This document shows positions 29,796 to 39,144 of a DNA stretch of 64,000 nucleotides, in pieces. Below the pieces are notes generated by a model. That model worked only from the letters and a program-made list of their open reading frames with translations, made no database searches and was not told the DNA's origin. Numbering within the stretch: position 1 is the stretch's first letter; every line of letters begins with the position of its first letter. The position numbers were made by a program, and so were the translations under genes. The stretch is from Gimesia algae (GTDB lineage: Bacteria > Planctomycetota > Planctomycetia > Planctomycetales > Planctomycetaceae), in the NCBI RefSeq assembly GCF_007746795.1, contig NZ_CP036343.1, positions 2,965,369 to 3,029,368 on the forward strand, written 5' to 3'.

Positions 29796-29959
29796 CGTCC
29801 CTCAGGCTGCTAAATCAAAAAAAGATCGGTCTGGCGGATTGCAAAGCCTGCAATAACGCCATCCAGTGAACGTCCTGCTCGGTATATTGAAACCGATCCC
29901 CGCCTGATCTGCAAGCGATGATTTCAGAAAGCCGTCAGTTTCGAGAATCCAGTCACCAG

Positions 29960-31210
29960 CTATTTTTGTCTCTCATTGAGCGGCCAGAGCAGATGCAACG
30001 TCACACCGTGCCCCTGACTGATTTCAGCCTCGATTTGACCTCCATGCAGATCGACAATCCGCCAGCATTTAGAAAGACCAAAGCCCAGTCCTCGCCCCGC
30101 CTGTCTGGCTGAGTAGAATGGATCGAACAGATGCTTCTGCTCCTGTTCTGACAGGCCTGGGCCATTGTCCTTGATTCGTAAATGCAGCATCGGAACCGCA
30201 TCCACAGTTTCCTCCTCCGCGGAAATGCAAATCTGCCCTCCCGCTTCGAGTACATTCAGACAGTTCGAAATCAGATTACTGATCACGACTTTCAACTGAG
30301 TTTCATCCGCCCAGAGACAGGCTGTCGCTGGGAGATCAACAGTCAGCAGGACCTCTGAAGTATGAATCGCCTCACTCAGGCTTTGTTGAACTTCGTCGAT
30401 CGCTTTAGAAAGGTTGACTGCTGTTGGTCGGGGAGCAGGCGGTCGGCCAAACAGCATTGCATCGCCAATCATATCCCTGATCCGATATGCCTGCCCGCCA
30501 ATCGTCGCCAGTGATTGCCTGCGTTCGGGATCTGTCTCATGTTTCAGCAGCATCTGGACGCGCCCGGCAATTGTTGCGACGGGATTATTGATTTCATGTC
30601 CGGCACCAGCAGCAAATTCAGCCATCGCTTCCAGCTTGTCAAGATCCGGTAAAACCCTCTGCTTTTCAGGATTCCCATCTTCAGCAACAGAATGGCAAGA
30701 CTGACAATTATTGTACTGAGAGTCCTGGGGCTTGCCCGTTTTTAATACCTGAGTGAAAAGTCGGCGGCTGATCTCTGTTAATTCAGAAATCAGAGAAAGC
30801 GTGTCATTCTGACTATGAGCCGAAAACAGAAACACACCCGCCAAGGAAATCTGACCACAGGGGATAGGAAAAAATTGAACGGGGCTGCTGGAAATCAGAT
30901 GAAAAGGTCGCCCCTGCTCTGCAATCAAATGAGACTGCGCGAGGAGGGAACGATTCTGATCAATCCGAATTGATGACTGAGTGAAACAGTCTGACTCCGT
31001 CTGAGAGCGACGAAACACGCCGGCTGTTAATTCCAGGGATGATTGATCAAACAGAATGAGGTAAGTGGCTTTCGCAGCGGTGGCTTCACACCAGACTGCT
31101 GCCAGTTCTCCCAGGATAGAATCCGAAGATTCTATCGGGATCAAAGAAAACAGACGTCGGTAAAAAATATCCGGCAGACCAAGGCTCACTCCACCGGTTT
31201 CGCTCGCCAT
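29960..31210 (-). CDS. Soluble sensor histidine kinase with GAF-like N-terminus and a CxxCH motif
   Basis: A 416-residue kinase with no membrane segment. The N-terminal ~165 residues look like a divergent GAF-type sensor (ATYLILFDQSSLELTAGVF). A short linker contains NNCQSCHS (Cys169, Cys172, His173), a CxxCH motif unusual in a cytosolic protein. The HisKA dimerisation helix carries the phospho-accepting His205 in GAGHEINNPVATIAGR. The HATPase domain shows the N box (NLISNCLNVLEAGG), G1 (DNGPGLSEQEQ) and G2 (GRGLGFGLSKCWRIVDLHGG). The HTH-receiver gene lies just upstream (31293-31886) and is the likely partner. Confidence 0.87.
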   Translation of the reverse strand: MASETGGVSLGLPDIFYRRLFSLIPIESSDSILGELAAVWCEATAAKATYLILFDQSSLELTAGVFRRSQTESDCFTQSSIRIDQNRSLLAQSHLIAEQGRPFHLISSSPVQFFPIPCGQISLAGVFLFSAHSQNDTLSLISELTEISRRLFTQVLKTGKPQDSQYNNCQSCHSVAEDGNPEKQRVLPDLDKLEAMAEFAAGAGHEINNPVATIAGRVQMLLKHETDPERRQSLATIGGQAYRIRDMIGDAMLFGRPPAPRPTAVNLSKAIDEVQQSLSEAIHTSEVLLTVDLPATACLWADETQLKVVISNLISNCLNVLEAGGQICISAEEETVDAVPMLHLRIKDNGPGLSEQEQKHLFDPFYSARQAGRGLGFGLSKCWRIVDLHGGQIEAEISQGHGVTLHLLWPLNERQK

Positions 31211-31292
31211 CTGACGCTCCCATCAGCAGTATCCATGACGATCGGGACGTAATCCGATCGTCATGTTACTGATATTTCACCTGATTCTGAAA

Positions 31293-31886
31293 TCAGCCGG
31301 CAGTATGAACGGATTCCAGATTCAGTAGCGTACAGACGCGATCCGCCAGTTGCTCCACCTCAAACGGCTTTTGCATAAAGTCATTTGCACCGGCCGCTTT
31401 CAGATCTTCAATCTTGTCTGCTTCAACCATACCGCTGATGCAGATAATTTTGACATCGTCCATCGAGGAATCACCGCGAACCCGCTGGCAGACTTCCTTA
31501 CCATTGATATCAGGCAGCATTACATCCAGAATGATAATGTCCGGATGATATTCTTTGACCATCATCCCAGCATCAAACCCGTTATTTGCTACGCGAATTT
31601 CGAAGCGGGAATCTGCATCCAGTACGTCACGGATCAATTCTACCAACTCTTCATCGTCGTCCACGATTAAAGCTTTTCGTTTTCCACTTTCCAAGGCATC
31701 AGTAGGAATTCCGTTGTCTTTCATAAACTTAAAAAGCACATCGCGCGGAATTCTACGAAAGCGAGAGCCCGGTACCCGAAATCCCTTTAATTGGCCTGAA
31801 TCAAAACAGCGAATAATCGTTTGTTGACTCACTTTGCAAATCTTTGCGGCTTCGCCCGTGGTAAAGACCGTTTTCATATTGCTCAT
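31293..31886 (-). CDS. Response regulator with N-terminal MerR/excisionase-type HTH and C-terminal receiver
   Basis: The product is 197 residues. Residues 5-57 form a helix-turn-helix of the excisionase/MerR-like class (FTTGEAAKICKVSQQTIIRC, then GQLKGFRVPGSRFRRIPRD). Residues 70-190 form a CheY-like receiver: acidic pocket IVDDDEE (75-80), phospho-accepting Asp121 in IIILDVMLPD, and the conserved Lys in DFMQKPFEVE. The order is reversed from most regulators, where the receiver comes first. It is the first gene of a pair with the soluble histidine kinase 82 bp downstream, which suggests they signal together. ATG 31886 and ATG 31877 are both possible starts. An inverted repeat 160 bp upstream is a candidate operator. 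Confidence 0.85.
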   Translation of the reverse strand: MSNMKTVFTTGEAAKICKVSQQTIIRCFDSGQLKGFRVPGSRFRRIPRDVLFKFMKDNGIPTDALESGKRKALIVDDDEELVELIRDVLDADSRFEIRVANNGFDAGMMVKEYHPDIIILDVMLPDINGKEVCQRVRGDSSMDDVKIICISGMVEADKIEDLKAAGANDFMQKPFEVEQLADRVCTLLNLESVHTAG

Positions 31887-32432
31887 CCATCCTTTGAAGA
31901 CCCGCCTCTAAGCTGCGGGAAAGACCAAGCGCTGTAAGGCTATTACAACATGCAATAACCGAGCCCCTGCGCAGAGATAGTGATGACCCGATCATCAACA
32001 CCACTGCATGAAACTGACATCTCCATAATCAGCCTCTTACCTATTTACCTGAAACTAAGGTAAAGCGATAAAAAACCACATCCTCCAAGGTGCAGTTATA
32101 TGGCCCGTTCACTTGCCAAACACTACTGATTTTCCAGACGCTTTAAGTATCCCACATAGATACAAACGCCAAAACTTTCAATACCGCTTGACTTTACCAG
32201 TATTATCAATAACTCCGATTGTATCTATTCTGTCGATATGGTCAACACGCATTCGCTATCTTGACTGAATTATGGAAATAAACATATACTGATCCTACAC
32301 TTACACTCATTGAAAATGGCTGAATTTGCCCCTTGAAATTATTTTCCATGGCATAAACAGGCATAAAAGGTGCGCAAAAACTACCTGTGAAGTAAAGAGT
32401 TAGGGATTTTTGACCACCTTCAGGGAGGATTT
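31887..32432. other. Gene-free spacer upstream of the two-component pair
   Basis: This 546-base stretch lies between the mnmG stop and the regulator start, both on the minus strand. I find no credible coding frame and no copy of the dispersed repeat. The one clear structure is the inverted repeat at 32044-32064. The segment 32200-32340 is A+T-rich. Confidence 0.5.
32044..32064. promoter_or_regulatory. Inverted repeat TTTACCT-N7-AGGTAAA, candidate operator
   Basis: Two perfect 7-bp arms are separated by 7 bases, about 160 bp upstream of the HTH-receiver gene. The size and spacing would suit a dimeric HTH protein. Binding by that regulator itself is only an inference. Confidence 0.3.
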
Positions 32433-34265
32433 TCAGGTCGCCAGCCGGCTGGAACTGTTTAAATAAATCACTAAAACTGTCAGGTCAGCCGGTGTTACCC
32501 CGCTGATTCTCCCCGCCTGCCCGACATTTCGTGGCTTGACGCGACTTAGCTTTTCCTTGGCTTCATTTCGCAGATTGGGAACCAGTTGATAGTCGATATG
32601 ATCCGGAATATGCAGTGTTTCCACATTCTTCTGCTTCTCAATCTCAGCAGTTTGACGTTTGATATAGCCGGCATACTGAACCTCGATCAGTGTCTGCTGA
32701 ATGGCCCGTTCCGATAGCGGGATCGCCTTCAATTCAGGCGCGAACTCGCAAATTTCTTCCCAGCCGGTATCCTGTCGCCGCAACCATTCTTCCAGGGTCT
32801 GGCCCTGATGCCGGTTACCGCGAATGAACTCCATAATCTGCGTAATTTCTGCTTCGTATGCCTGGTACTGATCCCAGCGTTCCTGGTCGACCGAACCGAC
32901 ACGGCGCCCAACGGGAGTCATTCGCCGATCGGCATTATCCTGACGCAGCAGTAAACGGAACTCTGCCCGTGAAGTAAACATGCGATAGGGCTCATCAACG
33001 CCTTTCGTCACCAGATCATCGATCAACACTCCCAGGTAGGCTTCGTTACGATCCAGAATCAGATCTTCTTTCCCGGCAATTTTTAACGCGGCATTCAAAC
33101 CTGCCAGCAATCCCTGGCCCGCTGCTTCCTCATACCCGGTGGTTCCGTTCAACTGCCCCGCAAAATACAGTCCCGCAACACGTTTTGTTTCAAGCGTGGG
33201 CTTTAACTGTGTCGGAGTCGCAAAATCGTATTCCACCGCGTAGCCGTATCGCATGATTTCCGTTTTTTCCAGACCGCGGATGGAATGAATCATCTCATCC
33301 TGCACATCACGGGGCAGACTGGTTGAAATCCCGTTGCAGTAATACTCGTTCGTATAACGCCCTTCAGGCTCCAGAAAGATCTGATGGGAATTTCGCTCTG
33401 AGAACCGCACCACTTTATCTTCGATGGAAGGACAATAGCGGGGGCCGGTTGAGTTAATCTGCCCCGAGTACATGGGAGCGCGATGCAGGTTCTCATTAAT
33501 CAATCGATGCACTTGCTCATTCGTTTCAGTCAGATAGCAGGGCAGCTGCTGCTGAGTCAGTTGCTCAGTCATATAGGAGAATGGCTGGGGACGTTCATCT
33601 CCGGGCTGTTCATCCAGCACTGAGAAATCAATCGTGCGTCCATTCAGTCGCGCGGGTGTCCCTGTTTTAAATCGCTGAAGTTCAAAGCCCAACTGCGCCA
33701 GGCTGTCGGACAGGGTTCCCGTCGTACCTTCGCCTGCGCGTCCCCCTTTGGTTTTTGCTTCTCCCGTATGCATGATCGCCTGCAGGAATGTGCCCGTTGT
33801 CAGGATCACTGCGCGGGCACGATATGTGGCATCGCCGTGCACCTGCACTCCGGTAATCTGATCATTTTCCACGATCAGACTTTTCACGATTTCCTGTCGC
33901 AGCGCCAGATTGTCCTGCTGCTCCACTTTCCATTTCATACAGAACTGATAAGCTTTTTTGTCCGCCTGTGCCCGGGGACTATGCATGGCGGGGCCTTTGG
34001 AAAGGTTGAGCATACGGAACTGAATTCCCGTTTCATCAATCACGCGTCCCATTTCACCGCCCAGGGCATCGATTTCACGAACGATCTGCCCCTTTGCGAC
34101 TCCACCAATCGCAGGGTTACAGCTCATCTGCCCTACCGTATCACAATTCATGGTTAAGAGCGCGGTTTTGGCACCCAGCCGCGCAGACGCGAGAGCGGCT
34201 TCACAACCAGCGTGCCCGGCACCAACAACAACGACATCATAATCATACGAAACAGACTGACTCAT
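32433..34265 (-). CDS. mnmG: tRNA uridine-5-carboxymethylaminomethyl modification enzyme MnmG (GidA)
   Basis: MnmG is an FAD-dependent enzyme that, with MnmE, adds the carboxymethylaminomethyl group to wobble uridine 34 of certain tRNAs. The product has 610 residues, normal for the family. The FAD-binding motif VVVGAGHAGCEAALASARLG is at the N-terminus. Family signatures include MSCNPAIGGVAKGQIVREID, YCPSIEDKVVRF and GTTGYEEAAGQGLLAGLNAA, and the C-terminal helical region with QTLIEVQYAGYIKRQ is intact. It follows ruvB by 39 bp on the same strand, so the two probably share a transcript. Confidence 0.97.
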   Translation of the reverse strand: MSQSVSYDYDVVVVGAGHAGCEAALASARLGAKTALLTMNCDTVGQMSCNPAIGGVAKGQIVREIDALGGEMGRVIDETGIQFRMLNLSKGPAMHSPRAQADKKAYQFCMKWKVEQQDNLALRQEIVKSLIVENDQITGVQVHGDATYRARAVILTTGTFLQAIMHTGEAKTKGGRAGEGTTGTLSDSLAQLGFELQRFKTGTPARLNGRTIDFSVLDEQPGDERPQPFSYMTEQLTQQQLPCYLTETNEQVHRLINENLHRAPMYSGQINSTGPRYCPSIEDKVVRFSERNSHQIFLEPEGRYTNEYYCNGISTSLPRDVQDEMIHSIRGLEKTEIMRYGYAVEYDFATPTQLKPTLETKRVAGLYFAGQLNGTTGYEEAAGQGLLAGLNAALKIAGKEDLILDRNEAYLGVLIDDLVTKGVDEPYRMFTSRAEFRLLLRQDNADRRMTPVGRRVGSVDQERWDQYQAYEAEITQIMEFIRGNRHQGQTLEEWLRRQDTGWEEICEFAPELKAIPLSERAIQQTLIEVQYAGYIKRQTAEIEKQKNVETLHIPDHIDYQLVPNLRNEAKEKLSRVKPRNVGQAGRISGVTPADLTVLVIYLNSSSRLAT

Positions 34266-34304
34266 AGTTCTACTTTGTGAAATAAAAGTGTGTAGTTCAG
34301 ATCT

Positions 34305-35387
34305 CTATCTGAAGAGACCGCCACCCGCAGGAGGGTTCAGGTTTAAATGCTCCATGGCAGCCATTGTAACAACACGACCTCGAGGTGAACGCTGAATAAA
34401 TCCGCAGCGCAATAAGAACGGCTCCACTTCGTCTTCCAGGGTATCCGACGGGATGTTCAAGGTGTGTCCCAACGCCTGCACGCCAGCAGGTCCACCGGAA
34501 AAAGTTTTCACCAAAGCCTCCAGATACCGCCGATCCTGGCGTTCCAGGCCGAGCTGATCAATCTCCAGCATTTCAAAGGCTCGTTTGACCACTTCATTGG
34601 TAATATTACCATCGGCCTTACTTGTGGCAAAGTCTCGCGCCCAGCGCAACAGATTATTGGCTTTCCGTGGAGTGCCTCGACTGCGGCGGGCGATTTCAAA
34701 TGCGGCATCATCCGTAATCGGCGTTCTCAGCTTGCGGGCATTTCTGCGGACGATTTCCACCAGTTCCTGATCTTCATAAAAGTCCAGATGCTCGCGGCGG
34801 ACAAAACGATCACGCAAGGGAGCAGTCAACATCCCACTCCGCGTCGTCGCGCCAATGACTGTAAACTTCTGTAACTTCATGTTGACGGTCCGGGCATTCA
34901 GACCTTCACCAAGAGTAATATCCACCCGAAAATCTTCCATCGCAGGGTAGATAAACTCTTCGACGGTCGCCGGCATCCGGTGAATCTCATCGATAAACAG
35001 AAACGATCCGTGGCTGGCATTCGTCAGAAAAGGAAGCAGGTCTTTCGGTGCACTTAAAGAAGGTCCTGAGGTGATCTGCAGTTCGGTTCCCAGCTCACGA
35101 GGCAGTACGGACGCCAGAGTAGTCTTTCCCAATCCGGGGGGGCCATCCAGCAGCAGGTGTCCCAGTGGCTCATTGCGCTTCCGCGTGGCATCCAGAAATA
35201 CTTCCAGACGCTCAACAACGGCCCGCTGCCCTACCACTTCACTCAGCCGCTGAGGGCGCAAAGCGTCATCGTACTCAATATCGTCGGCCAGAAAACTGGA
35301 ATCCCAGCCGCTTTCACCACCCGAAGATTCATCTTCCGGTTCATCATCTCCCTTAATGACAGGCTCTCGTACCATGCTCTCATCCAT
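34305..35387 (-). CDS. ruvB: Holliday junction branch-migration ATPase RuvB
   Basis: RuvB is the hexameric AAA+ motor that, with RuvA, drives Holliday junction branch migration. The product has 360 residues, with an acidic N-terminal extension of about 35 residues before the family start ([14 protein letters not shown]). Walker A is [11 protein letters not shown], Walker B is [10 protein letters not shown], and sensor motifs include [17 protein letters not shown]. The winged-helix domain ends in [12 protein letters not shown]. ruvA and ruvC are not in the window. Copy C of the dispersed repeat lies about 105 bp upstream of the start. Confidence 0.97.
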   Translation of the reverse strand: MDESMVREPVIKGDDEPEDESSGGESGWDSSFLADDIEYDDALRPQRLSEVVGQRAVVERLEVFLDATRKRNEPLGHLLLDGPPGLGKTTLASVLPRELGTELQITSGPSLSAPKDLLPFLTNASHGSFLFIDEIHRMPATVEEFIYPAMEDFRVDITLGEGLNARTVNMKLQKFTVIGATTRSGMLTAPLRDRFVRREHLDFYEDQELVEIVRRNARKLRTPITDDAAFEIARRSRGTPRKANNLLRWARDFATSKADGNITNEVVKRAFEMLEIDQLGLERQDRRYLEALVKTFSGGPAGVQALGHTLNIPSDTLEDEVEPFLLRCGFIQRSPRGRVVTMAAMEHLNLNPPAGGGLFR

Positions 35388-35493
35388 AACCTGGAATGCA
35401 TCCCATCCCGCTATCGCTTCATCCCAATAATGAGACTTGTAATGTATAACCGGAGAGACGCCTCCATTAACCTCAACACAGGCTGATGCATAC

Positions 35494-35585
35494 TAGAGCG
35501 CATCACATTTCACCATAGCGTTCTCAATCTATTTTACCAGGTGCAAATCGCCCTGGAGACGCTACAGAAAACTGGACACAGTCTA
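35494..35585 (+). repeat. Dispersed palindromic MITE-like element, copy C
   Basis: A 92-bp copy with ends TAGAGCGCATCACATTT and GGACACAGTCTA, two bases shorter than the others. The inner left arm reads AGCGTTCTC rather than AGCGTCTCC. The empty site is CTAA (TTAG on the other strand). It lies in the 362-bp spacer between ruvB and the zinc-ribbon gene at 35750, inverted relative to copy D on the other side of that gene. I see nothing else in the spacer. Confidence 0.85.
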
Positions 35586-35749
35586 AATGAAACACCACCG
35601 CCTCATCTGACGGCTGGTATCATAGCAAATCAACGCCCCTGCCGTAAAACCCCCGGAGCAGCTCCTTGCCCTGAATCCAGATTTAATATGACGCCTGTTG
35701 AGTCAAAGGTAAGCAGGTCTGAAAAGACCCGCTGCTGCTCTCACTCATC

Positions 35750-36817
35750 TCAGTTAATGCGAGTCATACACCGGTAAGCAACAGCCCTCACCAGCATTTG
35801 GAAAGTGTACACAAAGCCAAAGACGACAAAGGCAAAAACCCCACCAGTAAGAATGACTGGTAAGGGAGAAACATTCAAAAACTCAATCAGCATCATCCCT
35901 CCGAGGATGAGCCCTGCTCCCAACAGTAACGGTATCCCAATAATAGCCAGAAAGACAAGCGTCATACTCAGCAGGTTCTTTTTCGTAAGATCAATTGAAC
36001 CGGTAAAGGCTTCAATTCCGGGTAGATTTCGATCGATCAGCAGATAGGGATAAGGCCAGAACAACAACCCCAGAAAGAAGCCGATCAAAAAGAAAATCAT
36101 ATTGCCAAACCCGACCACCAGCTGAAACACGATACCGCAAAGTATCATTCGCAGTAAAAAGCGGCCTCCGCTAAATAAATCGTTTAACCCGGTTTCCTCA
36201 CCCAGCGCAATCTTTAGCAACACGACCTGGGTACCAGCTTCAAAATAATTAAGCACAACCGTAGAAGCGATGATAAATATCAGGATCATCAATCCCATAC
36301 TGAACGCAGCTGGCGCCCCATTAATCATCAGCGCACCATTGATCAAGATAAAGAGCAATATGAGTACCGCAAACAATGCCATCAGAAGCAGCATACTGAG
36401 CAGACTGGCCAGGAACGGCACTGCCACACAAAGCCCTAGATGCTCGGTATACAATTGCCAGGAGCGTGAAAATACTTCGCCAACCTTTATCTGGTTGGGT
36501 TCCCAACGTTGATGTACCGTGTGGTGCATCATCTCACCACAGTAGTCGCACGTCAGCGTGCCGCGTGGGTTGGCCGCACCACACATGGGACATTGAATAT
36601 CTGCGGGAGAATTCGAACCAGCCAGAAAGCTTTCACGTTCCGGCACAGGTAGATCTGTATCAAACTGCTCAAAACCATCATCAAAGAGATCTGGTTCCTG
36701 CGCGGCTGGTACAGTGATCGGTTCTCCACACTGGGGGCATTTCGCCCGTCGCCCAGCCTTGTCATCGGAAGTTTTCAGGACTTTTTCGCATCCGGGGCAG
36801 CTGAACTCACTTGTCAA
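35750..36817 (-). CDS. Zinc-ribbon membrane protein, paralogue of 37123-38250
   Basis: The product is 355 residues. An MJ0042-type zinc finger opens it (SCPGCEKVLKTSDDKAGRRA, then CPQC), followed by a short acidic linker with PVPERESFLAGS. A second ribbon follows (IQCPMCGAANPRGTLTCDYC). From about 115 onward are about six membrane helices in a layout seen in DUF975- or YciC-like integral membrane proteins. Its paralogue at 37123-38250 has the same architecture and near-identical zinc-finger sequence. Repeat copies C and D, inverted to each other, bracket this gene. Function is unknown. Confidence 0.75.
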   Translation of the reverse strand: MTSEFSCPGCEKVLKTSDDKAGRRAKCPQCGEPITVPAAQEPDLFDDGFEQFDTDLPVPERESFLAGSNSPADIQCPMCGAANPRGTLTCDYCGEMMHHTVHQRWEPNQIKVGEVFSRSWQLYTEHLGLCVAVPFLASLLSMLLLMALFAVLILLFILINGALMINGAPAAFSMGLMILIFIIASTVVLNYFEAGTQVVLLKIALGEETGLNDLFSGGRFLLRMILCGIVFQLVVGFGNMIFFLIGFFLGLLFWPYPYLLIDRNLPGIEAFTGSIDLTKKNLLSMTLVFLAIIGIPLLLGAGLILGGMMLIEFLNVSPLPVILTGGVFAFVVFGFVYTFQMLVRAVAYRCMTRIN

Positions 36818-36852
36818 AACACCAGGCCTTTAGCAATTCATCAATTAATACT

Positions 36853-36946
36853 TAGACTGTGTCCAGTTTTACTGTAGCGTCTCCAGAGCAATTTGGATCG
36901 AGTAGAGAAGATTGAGAGACGCTACGGTTATCTGTGACGCGCTCTA
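36853..36946 (-). repeat. Dispersed palindromic MITE-like element, copy D
   Basis: A 94-bp copy reading TAGACTGTGTCCAG at the left and GACGCGCTCTA at the right, with inner arms AGCGTCTCC and GAGACGCT. The empty site is TTAG. It starts 36 bp upstream of the start codon at 36817, so it must lie in or against that gene's promoter or leader. The rest of the 305-bp spacer shows no gene. Confidence 0.85.
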
Positions 36947-37122
36947 GCACGCAATATTAACTGATATCATGCACCGAATTCAGGGCAAATGAAAGCCTGA
37001 ATATACAATTGAAAAAAACGTAAAGCGGATGCCAGGACTGATTCCAATATCAACTTCTGAGTCTGGATGATCAGGATTAGCCAGACGAAATTGGATTCAG
37101 ATCCGATCTACTTAGAAGGCGC

Positions 37123-38250
37123 TTATTGATTAGTCATCTCTGCATAACTCACAGTATTCAGCAGCATGGAAAACGGGATCAGCAGTAGATAAAACAAAGC
37201 CACGAAACCAAATAATATCAGGAGCCCGAGTGCGGACGCCTGTCCCCCCGGCTGTTGCATACCGGTCATGGTTGCCAGCATCAATACATAGGGGACCATC
37301 GTAATCCCTGTCATGATCAGATAGATCAGGAACATGGTGAGCTTATTCCCATCGGTGACTTTTCTGGATTCCGTGAAAGCATCAATTCCAGGCAAATCAC
37401 GGTCAATCAGCAGATAGGCATAGGGCCAGAACATACATACGACTATCAGACCAGGGATAATCAAACAGATCAGTCCAGCACTATAAGCCAGTATAAAGAC
37501 TATACTGCAGAGCACCATTCTGCCTAAAAACGGACCTCCACTGAAAATTTCTCCTATCCCTGGATACTCATTTTTCACCAGTTTCAATAAATAATTCATG
37601 ACTCCCAGCATCAGGTAAAACACGATACTGTAGACGAGTAAAATCGCGAGGATGTAGATCGCGATCAGTCCGGCAATCATCAGACCCGGATCAGCCTGTG
37701 CCAGCACCAATGCCCCTGCGAAAGCAATGGCTCCCAACACCATGAAGACCGCCGTTGCTCCCACAGCATAAAGTACATACGCAATGATATGGATCCCGAT
37801 GATTGAGCCCAGGTTTGCTTTATAGACTTCCCAGGTGCGGGAAAAAACTTCTCCGATCTTAATCTTGCGAGGAACCCATTCCCCTTTTTGCAGAGTTTCT
37901 CCACAGTGTTGACACCGTTTTGAATCGGCGGGAATGGATTCTCCACACATGGGACAATCCATCTGATTCCCAGACAGAAAGCTATCCTCTTCTCTCACAG
38001 GACGTTCAGCCAGAAAACTGTCTTCTTCCCGCACAGGGCCTTCAGCCAGAAAACTCTGATCTTCAGGAACCGGTGTCCCGGATTCAAGTTGATCAAAGCC
38101 ATCAAAACCGTCATCCATTGGAGCGGAGGGATCAGTCGCGGGGACGAGAATCGGTTCACCACACTGTGGGCACTTGGCACGACGACCGGCTTTATCATCA
38201 GAGGTTTTCAGGACTTTATTACAATGCGAGCAACTGAATTCAATCGTCAA
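37123..38250 (-). CDS. Zinc-ribbon membrane protein with expanded 12-residue repeats
   Basis: The product is 375 residues and paralogous to the preceding gene product. The N-terminal zinc finger reads SCSHCNKVLKTSDDKAGRRA plus CPQC, and a second ribbon reads DCPMCGESIPADSKRCQHC. Between them are three tandem 12-residue units (PVPEDQSFLAEG, PVREEDSFLAER, PVREEDSFLSGN) where the paralogue has one. About six membrane helices follow, ending SMLLNTVSYAEM. The pair looks like a tandem duplication later separated by the repeat element. Function is unknown; the start ATG 38250 fits the conserved opening of the zinc finger. Confidence 0.75.
   Translation of the reverse strand: MTIEFSCSHCNKVLKTSDDKAGRRAKCPQCGEPILVPATDPSAPMDDGFDGFDQLESGTPVPEDQSFLAEGPVREEDSFLAERPVREEDSFLSGNQMDCPMCGESIPADSKRCQHCGETLQKGEWVPRKIKIGEVFSRTWEVYKANLGSIIGIHIIAYVLYAVGATAVFMVLGAIAFAGALVLAQADPGLMIAGLIAIYILAILLVYSIVFYLMLGVMNYLLKLVKNEYPGIGEIFSGGPFLGRMVLCSIVFILAYSAGLICLIIPGLIVVCMFWPYAYLLIDRDLPGIDAFTESRKVTDGNKLTMFLIYLIMTGITMVPYVLMLATMTGMQQPGGQASALGLLILFGFVALFYLLLIPFSMLLNTVSYAEMTNQ
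37966..38073 (-). repeat. Three tandem 36-bp coding repeats
   Basis: Units at 38038-38073, 38002-38037 and 37966-38001 encode PVPEDQSFLAEG, PVREEDSFLAER and PVREEDSFLSGN. The period is exact and in frame. The neighbouring paralogue has a single unit (PVPERESFLAGS), so the array most likely grew by slippage or unequal crossing over. Confidence 0.8.
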
Positions 38251-38281
38251 AGTGGGATCCTCTGTCCTGTCTGCCTGGTGC

Positions 38282-39034
38282 TTAGTCGGCTAGAACCTCT
38301 GCCATGATGTCATCCGGGATATTAAAATTCGCGGTTACACTTTGCACATCATCATGATCTTCCAGCGCTTCCATGAGTTTCAATACTTTTTTACCATCTT
38401 CTACTCCCAGATCAACGGTTGTATCCGGAATTCGTGACAGCTCGGCCAGATTTGTAGGTATGTCGCGCTTTTCAAATTCTTCAGAAACCTGCTGAAATGC
38501 GTCAATACTGCAGGTGACCTCAAAAACATCCCCATTTGCAGCCACATCATCTGCCCCCACTTCCAGGGCCACTTCAAACAGTTCATCTTCCTCAATGGCA
38601 TCAGAGGGAATCAGAAACAGACCTTTGCGCTCAAACATCCACGCCACGCAACCCGTACTACCCAGATTTCCGCCATGCACTTCAAAGATCTTGCGAACTT
38701 CACCGGCAGTTCGATTTCGATTTTCCGTCAGGATATCACACAAAACAGCAACACCAGCGGAACCATAACCTTCGTAGACCAGCTCTTCAAAATTTTCGCC
38801 GGATAATTCCCCGCAGCCTTTTTTAACAGCACGGTCGATATTTTCTTTCGGCATACTGGCTTTGCGGGCCTTGTCAATTGCATACCGCAGCGAGAGATTC
38901 ATGACCGGGTCTCCCCCACCATGTTGTGCCGCTACGATAATCGCACGACTCAGCTTGCCAAAGAGTTTACCCCGCTTCTTATCGACTACACCTTTCTTGG
39001 CGGCGATATTTGCCCAGTGAGAATGACCTGCCAT
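38282..39034 (-). CDS. YebC/PmpR-family protein (transcriptional regulator or translation factor)
   Basis: The product is 250 residues, the usual length for the family. It begins with the invariant MAGHSHWANIAAKKGVVDKK and contains ENIDRAVKKG, YEGYGSAGVAVLCDILTENRNR and NLGSTGCVAWMFERKG, which are family signatures. YebC proteins were described as DNA-binding regulators, and some members relieve ribosome stalling at proline-rich sequences. It lies 31 bp upstream of the zinc-ribbon gene on the same strand. Confidence 0.95.
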   Translation of the reverse strand: MAGHSHWANIAAKKGVVDKKRGKLFGKLSRAIIVAAQHGGGDPVMNLSLRYAIDKARKASMPKENIDRAVKKGCGELSGENFEELVYEGYGSAGVAVLCDILTENRNRTAGEVRKIFEVHGGNLGSTGCVAWMFERKGLFLIPSDAIEEDELFEVALEVGADDVAANGDVFEVTCSIDAFQQVSEEFEKRDIPTNLAELSRIPDTTVDLGVEDGKKVLKLMEALEDHDDVQSVTANFNIPDDIMAEVLAD

Positions 39035-39144
39035 TTGTAACTTTACTCAGCTCTAAGTATGCGTGAATTCACTGCGAATGAAGGTCGCAGAAAAGGATAA
39101 TACCAAGCCTTATACTACAATAAATGGACAGGGAAGGAAATCGA

